The notes below the pieces were generated by a model. That model saw nothing but the letters and a program-made list of their open reading frames with translations, was not told the DNA's origin and made no database searches. From Vreelandella stevensii S18214 (lineage in GTDB: Bacteria > Pseudomonadota > Gammaproteobacteria > Pseudomonadales > Halomonadaceae), in assembly GCF_000275725.1 (NCBI RefSeq), contig NZ_AJTS01000041.1:60058-124057 (forward strand): 64,000 nucleotides of DNA, in the 5' to 3' direction. Shown piece by piece: positions 9,541 to 17,924 of the stretch. Within the stretch, counting starts at the first letter, position 1. The number at the start of each line of letters is the position of its first letter. A program made the position numbers and the translations under genes.

Positions 9541-11367
9541 TTATTCCACCGTCACGCTTTTCGCCAGGTTACGTGGCTGGTCCACATCGGTGCCTTTCAA
9601 TACGGCCACGTGGTAGCTCAGCAGCTGTAGCGGCAGGGTATATAGCAGCGGCGCCAGTGCCTCATGTACCTCCGGTAATTCCAGCACGCGGATGTCGTCC
9701 TGAGCGCTAATGCCTACCTTGCGATCAGCGAATACGAACAGCTGGCCGCCGCGAGCGCGCACTTCTTGCAGGTTGGACTTCAGCTTCTCCAGCAGGTCAT
9801 CGTTCGGGGCCACCGAAATCACCGGCATTTCACTATCCACCAGCGCCAGCGGGCCGTGCTTCAGCTCGCCAGCCGGATAGGCTTCCGCGTGGATGTAGGA
9901 GATTTCCTTGAGCTTCAGGGCACCTTCCAGGGCAATCGGGTAGTGAGCACCACGCCCCAAAAACAGCGCATGGTGCTTTTCGGCAAACGCCTGGGAAAGC
10001 GCTTCGATCTGCGCATCGAGGCCCAATACCTGCTGGCAAAGCGCCGGTAGTTCCTGCAGGGCAGCCAGAATCGCTGGCTGTTCAGGCCGCCCCTTCGCTT
10101 TACTGACGGAGAGCGTCAGCAGCAGCAGTGCGATCAATTGCGTCGTAAACGCTTTGGTGGAGGCCACGCCGATTTCAGGGCCTGCACGGGTCATCAGCGA
10201 CATATCCGACTCGCGCACCAGCGAACTGCCGGGCACGTTGCAGATCGCCAACGTACCGACATAGCCAAGGGTTTTGGCAAACCGCAGCGCTGCCAGCGTA
10301 TCGGCGGTTTCCCCAGACTGAGAGAGGGTGACGAATAGTGTGCCTTCCGGCACCACCGGGTGGCGGTAACGATACTCGGAGGCCACTTCGACCTGCACCG
10401 GCACGCCAGCATAGCGCTCCAGCCAGTAGCGGGCCACCAGGCCCGCATGGTAGCTGGTGCCACAGGCGATGATATGCACCTGGCGGGTTTTCTGAAACAG
10501 CGCCTGGGCGTCTGGCCCGAAGCTCTCGACCAGAACGCTGCTGGCACTCATGCGCCCTTCCAGCGCTGCCTCGATGACCTTGGGCTGCTCGAAGATTTCC
10601 TTGAGCATGTAGTGGCGATACTCTCCCTTGCTGGCGGCGCCATCGCCATGCTCGAAGGTATGCACCGGGCGCTCGACAACGTTCCCCTGTCGGTCGACGA
10701 TACGGATGGCACCGTGTTCGCGCAGCTCGACCAGATCGCCCTCTTCCAGGTAGATGAAGCGGTCGGTGACCTGCAGCAGCGCCAGCGGGTCGGAGGCCAG
10801 GAAGGCCTCATCGATACCCACGCCCACCACCAGCGGGCTGCCCTGACGGGCGCCCACCACCACGTTGGGTTCGTGCGTACTCATCACGCCCAGCGCATAA
10901 GCTCCCCCAAGCCCACTGACGATCTCCTGGGTCGCTTCGAACAGTGTCTTGCCAGTGGTGAGTTTGTCGGCCAGCAAGTGAGCGATCACTTCGGTATCGG
11001 TGTCGGAAGTGAAGGTGTAGCCGCTGCCCTGCAGCGTCTCCTTGATCTGCTCGTAATTCTCGATGATGCCGTTATGTACTACAGCAACACTGTCGCGGCT
11101 GTGGTGGGGGTGAGCGTTGGCCTCGGAGGGCTTGCCGTGGGTGGCCCAGCGGGTATGGGCGATACCGCAATGACCCGGCAGTGCCTCGTTGGCCAGGCGC
11201 TCTTCCAGGGCCGCTACCTTGCCCAGGGCCCGGTGGCGGGTCAGCGCTCCGCTGCTGAGTACCGTCATGCCTGCCGAATCATAACCGCGATACTCCAGGC
11301 GTTTGAGCCCTTCCAGCAATATCCCCTGCACATTGCGCTGTGCCACGGCTGCGACGATACCGCACAT
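9541..11367 (-). CDS. glmS: Glutamine--fructose-6-phosphate aminotransferase
   Basis: A protein of 608 residues (E. coli 609). The start MCGIVAAVAQ gives the N-terminal nucleophile Cys after Met removal, so the ATG at 11367 is chosen over the frame start 24 bases upstream. The glutaminase domain shows HTRWATHGKPSEANAHPH, and two SIS sugar-isomerase domains follow (IACGTSYHAGLVARYW; LGRGAHYPIALEGALKLKEISYIHAE). It ends DQPRNLAKSVTVE, as in GlmS. It makes glucosamine-6-P, the first committed step to UDP-GlcNAc. It follows glmU by 43 bp on the same strand. Confidence 0.97.
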   Translation of the reverse strand: MCGIVAAVAQRNVQGILLEGLKRLEYRGYDSAGMTVLSSGALTRHRALGKVAALEERLANEALPGHCGIAHTRWATHGKPSEANAHPHHSRDSVAVVHNGIIENYEQIKETLQGSGYTFTSDTDTEVIAHLLADKLTTGKTLFEATQEIVSGLGGAYALGVMSTHEPNVVVGARQGSPLVVGVGIDEAFLASDPLALLQVTDRFIYLEEGDLVELREHGAIRIVDRQGNVVERPVHTFEHGDGAASKGEYRHYMLKEIFEQPKVIEAALEGRMSASSVLVESFGPDAQALFQKTRQVHIIACGTSYHAGLVARYWLERYAGVPVQVEVASEYRYRHPVVPEGTLFVTLSQSGETADTLAALRFAKTLGYVGTLAICNVPGSSLVRESDMSLMTRAGPEIGVASTKAFTTQLIALLLLTLSVSKAKGRPEQPAILAALQELPALCQQVLGLDAQIEALSQAFAEKHHALFLGRGAHYPIALEGALKLKEISYIHAEAYPAGELKHGPLALVDSEMPVISVAPNDDLLEKLKSNLQEVRARGGQLFVFADRKVGISAQDDIRVLELPEVHEALAPLLYTLPLQLLSYHVAVLKGTDVDQPRNLAKSVTVE

Positions 11368-11410
11368 ACTCCACTCTCCTGAAGGCGCCAAGCGCCTGTA
11401 TCACCGGTGT

Positions 11411-12778
11411 TTAGTTTGCTTTTTTGGTGGGGCGCGGCCAGTCGGCCTTTTCCAACTGGCGGCTGCGGGTCACTGCCAGGGCGTGCTCCGCCACGTCCTT
11501 GGCGATGGTGGAGCCCGCCCCCACGGTGGCCCCCTGACCAATCGAAACAGGGGCAACCAGCGCGCTGTTGGAGCCAATGAAGGCATGGTCGCCAATCTGC
11601 GTGCGATGCTTGTTGACGCCATCGTAGTTGCAGGTAATGGTGCCTGCCCCAACGTTCACCTCGCGCCCCAGGGTGGCATCGCCCACGTAGCTCAGATGAT
11701 TGATCTTGCTGCCTTCGCCAACCTCGGCGTTCTTGGTCTCCACGAAGTTGCCCACTTTCGCCTTGACCGCCAGACGCGTGCCAGGACGCAAACGTGCATA
11801 AGGGCCAATCTGATTATGGCCAGCGGCCACCGTGGAGTCGATGACGCTGTGGCTATCGATGACGCTTTCAGCACCGAGGGTACTGTTCTTGATTACGCAG
11901 TAAGGTCCGACGCGCACGCCTTCGCCCAGCTCCACGTTCCCTTCGAAGACGCAGCCCACGTCGATGAACACATCGTGGCCACAGGTAAGCGTGCCGCGTA
12001 CATCGATTCTCGCCGGGTCTGCCAGGGCAACGCCCTGAGCCATCAACGCTTCCGCCGTCTGCTGCTGGTGGGCACGCTCCAGACGGGCCATCTGGGCACG
12101 GTTGTTGACCCCTTCCACCTCGGTAGCATCATGGGGCTGCGCCGTAGCCACCTTGATACCTTCGCTAGCAGCCATGGCAATGACGTCGGTCAGATAGTAC
12201 TCACCCTGGGCATTCTCTGCCGAGAGCTGGGGCAGCCAGCGCTTCAGTTGAGCGCTGGTCATGGCCATGATGCCGGTATTGCACTCGGTGATGGCCAGTT
12301 GCTCGTCGTTGGCATCCTTTTGCTCGACAATCGCCACGGCCTGCCCGTCACTATCACGCACGATGCGCCCGTAACCGCTGGGATCGTCCAGCGTGACCGT
12401 CAACAGCCCCATATGCTGCTCATCCACCTGGGCAAGCAGACTCGCCAGCGTGTCACGGCGAATCAGCGGCACATCGCCGTAAAGCACCAGCACGACGCCA
12501 TTGCCCAGGCGGGCCTGGGCCTGCGCCACGGCATGCCCCGTCCCCTTTTGCTCTTCCTGCAGCGCAAACAGCACGTCATGCTCTGCCAGCGCGTCACGCA
12601 GTTGGTCAGCGCCGTGACCGATCACCACGTGGGTCCGTGCCGGATTCAGCGCCTGAGCAGTCTCCAGCACGTGCTGCACCATGGGTTTGCCTGCCAGGGT
12701 ATGCAGCACTTTCGGCAAGGGAGAGCGCATCCGCGTACCTTTACCGGCCGCCAGAATGACGATGTCGAGATCATGCAT
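11411..12778 (-). CDS. glmU: Bifunctional UDP-N-acetylglucosamine pyrophosphorylase / glucosamine-1-P acetyltransferase
   Basis: A 455-residue enzyme (E. coli 456). The uridyltransferase domain begins with the signature LAAGKGTRM (residues 9-17) and has LYGDVPLI. From about residue 250 a left-handed beta-helix of hexapeptide repeats carries the acetyltransferase, including TCNYDGVNKHRTQIGDHAFIG. GlmU acetylates GlcN-1-P and then transfers UMP, giving UDP-GlcNAc for peptidoglycan and lipid A. Paired with glmS. In E. coli and Pseudomonas glmU sits next to atpC; here five other genes separate them. Confidence 0.97.
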   Translation of the reverse strand: MHDLDIVILAAGKGTRMRSPLPKVLHTLAGKPMVQHVLETAQALNPARTHVVIGHGADQLRDALAEHDVLFALQEEQKGTGHAVAQAQARLGNGVVLVLYGDVPLIRRDTLASLLAQVDEQHMGLLTVTLDDPSGYGRIVRDSDGQAVAIVEQKDANDEQLAITECNTGIMAMTSAQLKRWLPQLSAENAQGEYYLTDVIAMAASEGIKVATAQPHDATEVEGVNNRAQMARLERAHQQQTAEALMAQGVALADPARIDVRGTLTCGHDVFIDVGCVFEGNVELGEGVRVGPYCVIKNSTLGAESVIDSHSVIDSTVAAGHNQIGPYARLRPGTRLAVKAKVGNFVETKNAEVGEGSKINHLSYVGDATLGREVNVGAGTITCNYDGVNKHRTQIGDHAFIGSNSALVAPVSIGQGATVGAGSTIAKDVAEHALAVTRSRQLEKADWPRPTKKAN

Positions 12779-12793
12779 GTTCAGTACCTACCG

Positions 12794-13891
12794 TTATTGG
12801 GCCGCTGCCGGTGTCCAGGCATCGATGCCCAGCTCTTCCAGCAGCGTATCACCAAAATAGTCCTTGAATGCTGGGCTGGCGATGCTGCGCCAGCGGTCGC
12901 CGTCGCGCACCAGCAGCAGTACGTTCAAGTCGTGTTCCAGGGCCAGCGCCATGCCCTCTTCCGTACCAACCACCAGCAGTGCCGTGGCCCAGGCATCCGC
13001 CCAGGCATTGGAGGGATGGAACACCGACACCGATACCAGGTCATGGGTAATCGGTTGGCCATCGCGAGGGTCGATGGTATGCGAGTAGCGCTGCCCATCG
13101 ACTTCGAAGTAATTGCGGTAGTCGCCGGAGGTCGCTACCGACAGGTTGCTGAGCGGCACAATATGCTGAGCCGCTTGCTCACCGTCTTCCGGTACTTCGA
13201 TACCGATCCGCCAGGCACGCTCCTCGTCTGGCTCCCGGTAACCACGGGCGATCATGTCTCCCCCAAGATTCACCAGGTAGTGCTCGATCCCCTGCTGGTC
13301 AAGATACGCGCCTACTCGATCGACGGCATGGCCTTTCGCCACGCCAGAGAGGTCGACAAACACATCCCGCGTGCGCCGCGCCTGCATCTGCTGGGTATCC
13401 ACTTCCAAAGCGTCATGCCCGACGGTAGAGAGGCGCTCGGCCAGGGCCTCGTCACTGGGTACTTCTTCTGGCCTTGCTTCTGGCCCGAAACTCCACAAGT
13501 TCACCAGGCCACCCACCGTCACATCGAAGGCACCATCGCTGTCTGCCGCAACGGCCTGACTGACGGCCAAGACTTCGATCAGCTCATTGGACAGCGGCTG
13601 CCACTCATTCAGCGGCGCATGATTGAAGGTCACCAACTCGGCATCATCTCGGTAAGTCGACATGGAGCGGTCCACGCTTTCGAGTTCGGCCAAAAACCCC
13701 TCTTCCAGCGCCTGTGCTTGCCCTTGGGTCAGCGGGTCCATCACCGTTACCTGATAGAAAGAGCCAAACACCCCGCCTTCAAACCGGGTGGGGGGTTCCA
13801 GAGGGCGATCACTCTCCGAACAGCCTGCCATCAGGGGCAGCAGGGTGAGTAAACCAAGGCCAGCTAAAAAGGGACGATAGCCGATGTTCAT
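12794..13891 (-). CDS. apbE: FAD:protein FMN transferase, lipoprotein
   Basis: A 365-residue ApbE-family lipoprotein. The signal peptide ends with lipobox LMAGC (Cys24). Family motifs are FGSFYQVTV, MSTYRDDAEL, AFDVTVGGLVNLWSFG, DLSGVAKGHAVDRV, YLVNLGGDMIARG and SVATSGDYRNYF, then HTIDPRDGQPI. ApbE transfers FMN from FAD to a Thr in flavoprotein targets such as Na+-pumping NADH:quinone reductase (NqrB, NqrC) and Rnf. Neither nqr nor rnf is in this window. It ends 15 bp before glmU, so read-through into glmUS is likely. Confidence 0.93.
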   Translation of the reverse strand: MNIGYRPFLAGLGLLTLLPLMAGCSESDRPLEPPTRFEGGVFGSFYQVTVMDPLTQGQAQALEEGFLAELESVDRSMSTYRDDAELVTFNHAPLNEWQPLSNELIEVLAVSQAVAADSDGAFDVTVGGLVNLWSFGPEARPEEVPSDEALAERLSTVGHDALEVDTQQMQARRTRDVFVDLSGVAKGHAVDRVGAYLDQQGIEHYLVNLGGDMIARGYREPDEERAWRIGIEVPEDGEQAAQHIVPLSNLSVATSGDYRNYFEVDGQRYSHTIDPRDGQPITHDLVSVSVFHPSNAWADAWATALLVVGTEEGMALALEHDLNVLLLVRDGDRWRSIASPAFKDYFGDTLLEELGIDAWTPAAAQ

Positions 13892-13918
13892 CGCATTTTC
13901 CTTGAAGTTTGCACGAGA

Positions 13919-14719
13919 TTAGAAGTGGAAGAACCACAGCAGCCAGAGACCGAATACCACGCGGTAAATCACGAATGGCTGCATGCCCAACTTCTTGATG
14001 ACGACCAGAAAATAGTGAATACAGAGATAGGCACTAATACCAGAGAGAAGCGTACCCACGATCATGGCGGGCCAGTCGATGGCCTGGGGATCACTGAGCA
14101 AGCCAACGGCCTCCAGACCTCCGGCCAGCACAATCACGGGGATCGACAGCAGAAACGAGAAGCGCGCAGCGCCCTCCCGGCTCATGCCTACCAACAGGGC
14201 TGCCGTGATGGTGATACCGGAACGGGATGTACCCGGAATTAGCGCCAGTGCCTGCGCAAAACCAATGATCAGCACATCCTTCAGATTCATGCTGTACTCG
14301 CTGCGGGTGCCGCGCTTTTTCCAGTCGGCATAGCCCAGCAGTAAACCAAAAGCGACCAGGCTCAGCCCGATGATCAGGGTCGAGCGCATGTGATCGGCAA
14401 TCAGATCACGACCCAAAAAGCCGATAATACACACCGGCAAAGTGGCCAATGCGACCCAGAACCCTAGCCTGGCATCCTCATCGACGCCTTTGCCCCGTAG
14501 CGCGGCCACACCGCTGACGACCATGCGTATGATTTCATGACGAAAGTAGAGGATGACGGCACTCAAGCTACCCAGATGGAGTGCCACATCGAATGCCAAC
14601 CCCTGATCTTCCCAAGGCGTAAATACGGGCACGAGAATAAGATGTGCGGAACTGGAAATCGGCAGGAACTCGGTTATTCCCTGAACCACTGCCAAAATCA
14701 CGACCTGTAGCCAATCCAT
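13919..14719 (-). CDS. uppP: Undecaprenyl-diphosphatase UppP/BacA
   Basis: A 266-residue polytopic enzyme of about eight hydrophobic segments. It contains both UppP catalytic motifs: EFLPISSSAHL (Glu17 with Ser cluster) and PGTSRSG (162-168, Arg166). It dephosphorylates undecaprenyl pyrophosphate on the periplasmic side to recycle the lipid carrier of peptidoglycan and LPS sugars, and gives bacitracin resistance when overexpressed. It starts 27 bp before apbE on the same strand, so uppP-apbE-glmU-glmS may be one envelope operon. Confidence 0.96.
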   Translation of the reverse strand: MDWLQVVILAVVQGITEFLPISSSAHLILVPVFTPWEDQGLAFDVALHLGSLSAVILYFRHEIIRMVVSGVAALRGKGVDEDARLGFWVALATLPVCIIGFLGRDLIADHMRSTLIIGLSLVAFGLLLGYADWKKRGTRSEYSMNLKDVLIIGFAQALALIPGTSRSGITITAALLVGMSREGAARFSFLLSIPVIVLAGGLEAVGLLSDPQAIDWPAMIVGTLLSGISAYLCIHYFLVVIKKLGMQPFVIYRVVFGLWLLWFFHF

Positions 14720-14810
14720 AGATTCATCCTAGCGTCAGTTGAGAGGCGTTCTGAAAAGCCACAAGGATACACGTGCGATTCCATGATGTCCGCCTGCAAA
14801 TATTCTGTGA

Positions 14811-14839
14811 TTGACAATCATGAAAACGCCTCCTAGCAT
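14811..14839 (+). promoter_or_regulatory. Predicted sigma-70 promoter of the mgtE leader
   Basis: TTGACA (14811-14816), a 17-bp spacer, then TAGCAT (14834-14839). The -35 is perfect and the -10 fair. Transcription would start about 440 nt before mgtE, giving an unusually long leader. Confidence 0.5.
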
Positions 14840-14926
14840 GGCGCCGTGTTCAAGCGCCCTACCTGTGGCCCATGAATGCAATACAACTCCTTATCTTTCC
14901 CATAAAAGAGGTTTCGAGAGCAGCCC

Positions 14927-15007
14927 ATGGAAGATCCCAGTAGTCGATTATGTATGCGTGAAGCAGCCATGAAGTTTGGCTCGCTAGTGCACACGACCCG
15001 CCGGTAA
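14927..15007 (+). CDS. Possible 26-residue leader peptide upstream of mgtE
   Basis: An ATG frame of 26 codons, running MEDPSSRLCM then REAAMKFGSLVHTTRR, ending in TAA. It has a fair ribosome site (GAGAG, 6 nt before the ATG). It lies inside the predicted mgtE leader, about 280 nt before the mgtE start. Some Mg2+ transporter genes, such as Salmonella mgtA, are controlled by translation of a short leader ORF. No proline run like that of MgtL is present. Expression is inferred, not shown. Confidence 0.3.
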   Translation: MEDPSSRLCMREAAMKFGSLVHTTRR

Positions 15008-15286
15008 GCTTTCTGCTCTCCAGGCCGTCGTGGCTTGGCCCTCTATACCCCCGCCTCTCTTCATAGCTCTTTCGCGCCTTGCGCGAGTCGTTGTCGTCAA
15101 CTCGCCACATTAGTCGTTCACTATGCACGCAAGTACTTTGTCGACCGTGTGTCCCTGACTCATGTCAGGCCACTATGGCCAGAAAACCTTGTGCGCGTGG
15201 ATTATATGCGTGTCGGTGCGTCGTCATGAACGCTGCCTTCACATCGGGTTGTCTCGCCTTGATTCCGCCATTGCCGGAGGCGAACA

Positions 15287-16636
15287 ATGAGCTATGCCGT
15301 ACTAGCCGCTTCACTAAGAAGCGCCATGCAGCGCAACGATCACACCGCGATTTCTCATATCGTCGCGGAAATGCAGCCTGCCGATATTGCCGATTTTGCC
15401 CGTTACGAGCCCGCCTATACGGTGTTGGCGTTGCTCATGCAGCTTCCCGAAGCGCAGCGTGGCCCTACGTTCGGCTACCTGGAAACGGAGCAACAGCGGG
15501 ACATCGGTGAAAAAATGACCGATGAAGAACTCGCAAAACTGGCTGCCACGATGGATGCAGACGAGCGCGCTGACCTGTTCCACCTGGTGGCGCCAGGCAG
15601 GCAGCCTGCCATCCTGCGCCAACTATCGCAAAAAGAGCGCGATGACTTAACCAAGCTGGCCAGCTATGCCGAAGGCACGGCAGGGGCCGTCATGACCTCC
15701 GAGTATGTTTCCGTGCCGGTCACCATCGACGTGGCGGAAGCCTTGAGCCTGCTACGCGCCAGCGCGCCTGACGCCGAAACCATCTACCAGGTGTATTGCG
15801 TCGATAAAGAAGGCCGTTTGCAGGGCACCGTATCGCTACGCCAGCTGATTCTTGCGGCCCCCCACCAATGCGTGGAAGAACTAATGGTCTCGGAAGTGGT
15901 GTTTGCCTCCGTGGAAACGCCGCAGGAAGAAGTCAGCCGGCTGATTGCCCATTACGACTTGCTGGCGCTTCCCGTGATCAATGGTGGTGACCGCTTGGTG
16001 GGCATCGTGACCTACGACGACGCCATGGACGTGGCCGCGGAAGAAGCCACCGAAGACATGCACAAGGGGGTGTCGGTGGGCAAGCTGGAGGGCAGCCTGC
16101 GCTCGGTCAGCCTGTTCGAGCTCTACCGCAAGCGTGTGGTGTGGCTGGTATTGCTGGTATTCGCCAATATCTTCTCGGGTGCCGGTATCGCCTATTTCGA
16201 AGAAACCATCGAAGCCTACATTGCGCTGGTGTTCTTCCTGCCACTGCTGGTGGATAGCGGTGGCAACGCAGGCTCTCAGGCGGCCACCCTGATGGTACGC
16301 GGCATGGCCACCGGCGATGTACGTACCCGCGATTGGGCCAAGCTGCTGGGTCGTGAAGTCGGCGTCGCCTTGGCGCTGGGTCTGACCATGGCACTGGCGG
16401 TGTCCGTGGTGGGTATTTTCCGCGCGGGCAGCGAAATAGCACTGGTCGTCGCGCTATCAATGGTGCTGATCGTCACGGTAGGTAGTCTGATAGGGATGAT
16501 TCTGCCGTTCATTCTGCAGCGCTTCAAGCTAGATCCGGCGACCGCCTCGGCACCGCTGGTGACCTCGATTGCCGATGCGTCAGGCGTACTGATCTACTTT
16601 GCACTGGCAACGGCTATTTTGGGGCTTCCTGTATAG
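15287..16636 (+). CDS. mgtE: Magnesium transporter MgtE (copy 1)
   Basis: A 449-residue channel, the size of the Thermus MgtE. It has the N-terminal superhelical domain (about 1-120, ADIADFARYEP, DERADLFHLV) and a CBS pair (about 130-250; AGAVMTSEYVSVPV, LLALPVINGGDRLVGIVTYDDAMDV). A plug helix follows, then five transmembrane helices with the pore motif FFLPLLVDSGGNAGSQAATLMVRGMATGDV. MgtE conducts Mg2+ into the cell and is gated by Mg2+ bound to the cytosolic domains. A clear ribosome site (GGAGG, 6 nt before ATG) fixes the start. It is a paralogue of the copy at 17.9-19.3 kb. Confidence 0.93.
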   Translation: MSYAVLAASLRSAMQRNDHTAISHIVAEMQPADIADFARYEPAYTVLALLMQLPEAQRGPTFGYLETEQQRDIGEKMTDEELAKLAATMDADERADLFHLVAPGRQPAILRQLSQKERDDLTKLASYAEGTAGAVMTSEYVSVPVTIDVAEALSLLRASAPDAETIYQVYCVDKEGRLQGTVSLRQLILAAPHQCVEELMVSEVVFASVETPQEEVSRLIAHYDLLALPVINGGDRLVGIVTYDDAMDVAAEEATEDMHKGVSVGKLEGSLRSVSLFELYRKRVVWLVLLVFANIFSGAGIAYFEETIEAYIALVFFLPLLVDSGGNAGSQAATLMVRGMATGDVRTRDWAKLLGREVGVALALGLTMALAVSVVGIFRAGSEIALVVALSMVLIVTVGSLIGMILPFILQRFKLDPATASAPLVTSIADASGVLIYFALATAILGLPV

Positions 16637-16651
16637 ACAATGCAGTCAATC

Positions 16652-16668
16652 AGGTGAGCCTCTCACCT
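16652..16668. promoter_or_regulatory. 17-bp palindrome upstream of the CDF gene, candidate operator
   Basis: AGGTGAG, CCT, CTCACCT: a perfect 7-bp inverted repeat. It ends 8 bp before a -10-like TACAAT (16677-16682), so it would cover the spacer and -35 area. No T-run follows, so an operator is likelier than a terminator. The binding protein is unknown. Confidence 0.35.
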
Positions 16669-16724
16669 CAGTACGCTACAATGAGGCCTTTATATAGCGT
16701 GTACGCCATCGGGTAACGCAAGCC

Positions 16725-17924
16725 ATGAAGATAGAGCAACTGACGGCCACTCCAGACGATTCATCACACATCCATCATAGCCAGGAAGCCAAGCGCGTCA
16801 CGTACATTGGTGCCTGGCTGGATGGGCTGCTGAGTGTCGTCAAGGTGGTGGTGGGGTTTCTGGTTGGCTCGGCAGCCTTGATTGCCGATGGCATTCACTC
16901 CCTGTCTGACCTTGTCACCGATGGCTTTGTTCTGGCCGCCATTCATTATGGCCGTCAGGAACCGGATAACGACCACCATTATGGCCATGGCCGTATCGAG
17001 ACGCTGACCACGCTACTGCTGGGCAGTGTGCTGATCTTCGTGGCAGGCGGTATCGCCTGGTCGAGCATCGACCGTCTGTTGAGCGGTACCGAAGTAGGCG
17101 CGCCCGGCGCTTTTGCCATCGCGGTGACGGTGCTGGCCCTGATCAGCAAGGAGTGGATCTTCCGCTACACCATGCGGGTCGCCAAACGGGTCAAGTCCAA
17201 GCTGCTGGAAGCCAATGCCTGGCACTCCCGCAGCGATGCTCTTTCCACGGCCGTGGTGCTGGTAGCGCTGGTGGGTGCCCAGTATGGGATGGGGTGGCTG
17301 GACGCTGTGGCCGCGATCATCGTGGGGTTACTGGTAGGTAAGGTCGGCATCGACCTGCTGTGGGAGTCCGCCAGAGAACTGGTGGATACCGCCTTGCCCG
17401 AAGACGTGCAGCAGCAGATGCATGATGTGGCCTGCAGCGTGCCCGGCGTGGATAGCGTGCATGACCTGCGTACGCGCCAATCGGCAGGCTGGGTGATGGT
17501 GGACCTGCACGTGGTGGTGGGTCCGCGTATCACCGTTTCCGAAGCTCATGAAATCGGCAATGAGGTGAGTCGCCGCCTGCGCCACGAGTTTCCGCTACTG
17601 ACCGACGTCATCTTCCACGTGGACCCGGAAGACGATGCCGGTGAGGGCGACCCGAGCCGCCTGCCCGGCCTGCCCTTGCGCCCAGAAGTGGAAGCCGCTC
17701 TCGATGAGCGCTGGTACATGCACCCGGTATGGCGCACGTTGAACGATCTACAGCTTCACTACCTGGACGACAAGGTATCGGTCACGCTGATCATCGGTGA
17801 CGCGGTCCACCAGCCGCCCCAGTGCCTGGCCAGCCAACTCAAGGCGCTGGCCAGCGACATCGAGTGGCTGGGCCACGTGGAAGTGATGTTCATCACCCGC
17901 GCGGCCAGCAGCGCCATGCGCTAG
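16725..17924 (+). CDS. Cation diffusion facilitator, probably Zn2+ exporter
   Basis: A 399-residue CDF transporter with six predicted TM helices and a cytosolic C-terminal domain (about 230-310). The transport site pairs His58-x3-Asp62 in TM2 (GIHSLSD) with His167-x3-Asp171 in TM5 (WHSRSD). This HD/HD quartet is the pattern tied to Zn2+ in the family, while E. coli FieF/YiiP has DD/HD. The DHHYGHGRIETL loop is also typical. A C-terminal extension of about 85 residues (after LTDVIFHVDPEDD) is extra relative to FieF. Its TAG stop overlaps the stop of the convergent mgtE copy in the palindrome CTAG. Confidence 0.88.
   Translation: MKIEQLTATPDDSSHIHHSQEAKRVTYIGAWLDGLLSVVKVVVGFLVGSAALIADGIHSLSDLVTDGFVLAAIHYGRQEPDNDHHYGHGRIETLTTLLLGSVLIFVAGGIAWSSIDRLLSGTEVGAPGAFAIAVTVLALISKEWIFRYTMRVAKRVKSKLLEANAWHSRSDALSTAVVLVALVGAQYGMGWLDAVAAIIVGLLVGKVGIDLLWESARELVDTALPEDVQQQMHDVACSVPGVDSVHDLRTRQSAGWVMVDLHVVVGPRITVSEAHEIGNEVSRRLRHEFPLLTDVIFHVDPEDDAGEGDPSRLPGLPLRPEVEAALDERWYMHPVWRTLNDLQLHYLDDKVSVTLIIGDAVHQPPQCLASQLKALASDIEWLGHVEVMFITRAASSAMR

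Larger units (their letters stand above)
14720..15286 (+). other. Long non-coding gap: divergent promoters and mgtE leader
   Basis: 567 bp between divergent uppP and mgtE. It holds a predicted promoter (14811-14839), a 26-codon reading frame with a plausible ribosome site (14927-15007), and a possible hairpin over the mgtE ribosome site: TCGCCT (15254-15259) can pair with AGGCGA (15278-15283). I did not recognise a known M-box or mgtA-type riboswitch. No larger gene is supported. Confidence 0.45.

Noticed and set aside
11303-13852. Very long plus-strand open frame (849 codons) opposite glmU and apbE
   Set aside because: It is antisense to two clear genes; GC-rich codon bias opens such frames. 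His/Gln-rich translation, no domain.
14859-15128. Minus-strand frame of 89 codons in the mgtE leader
   Set aside because: No ribosome site or family; composition random-like.
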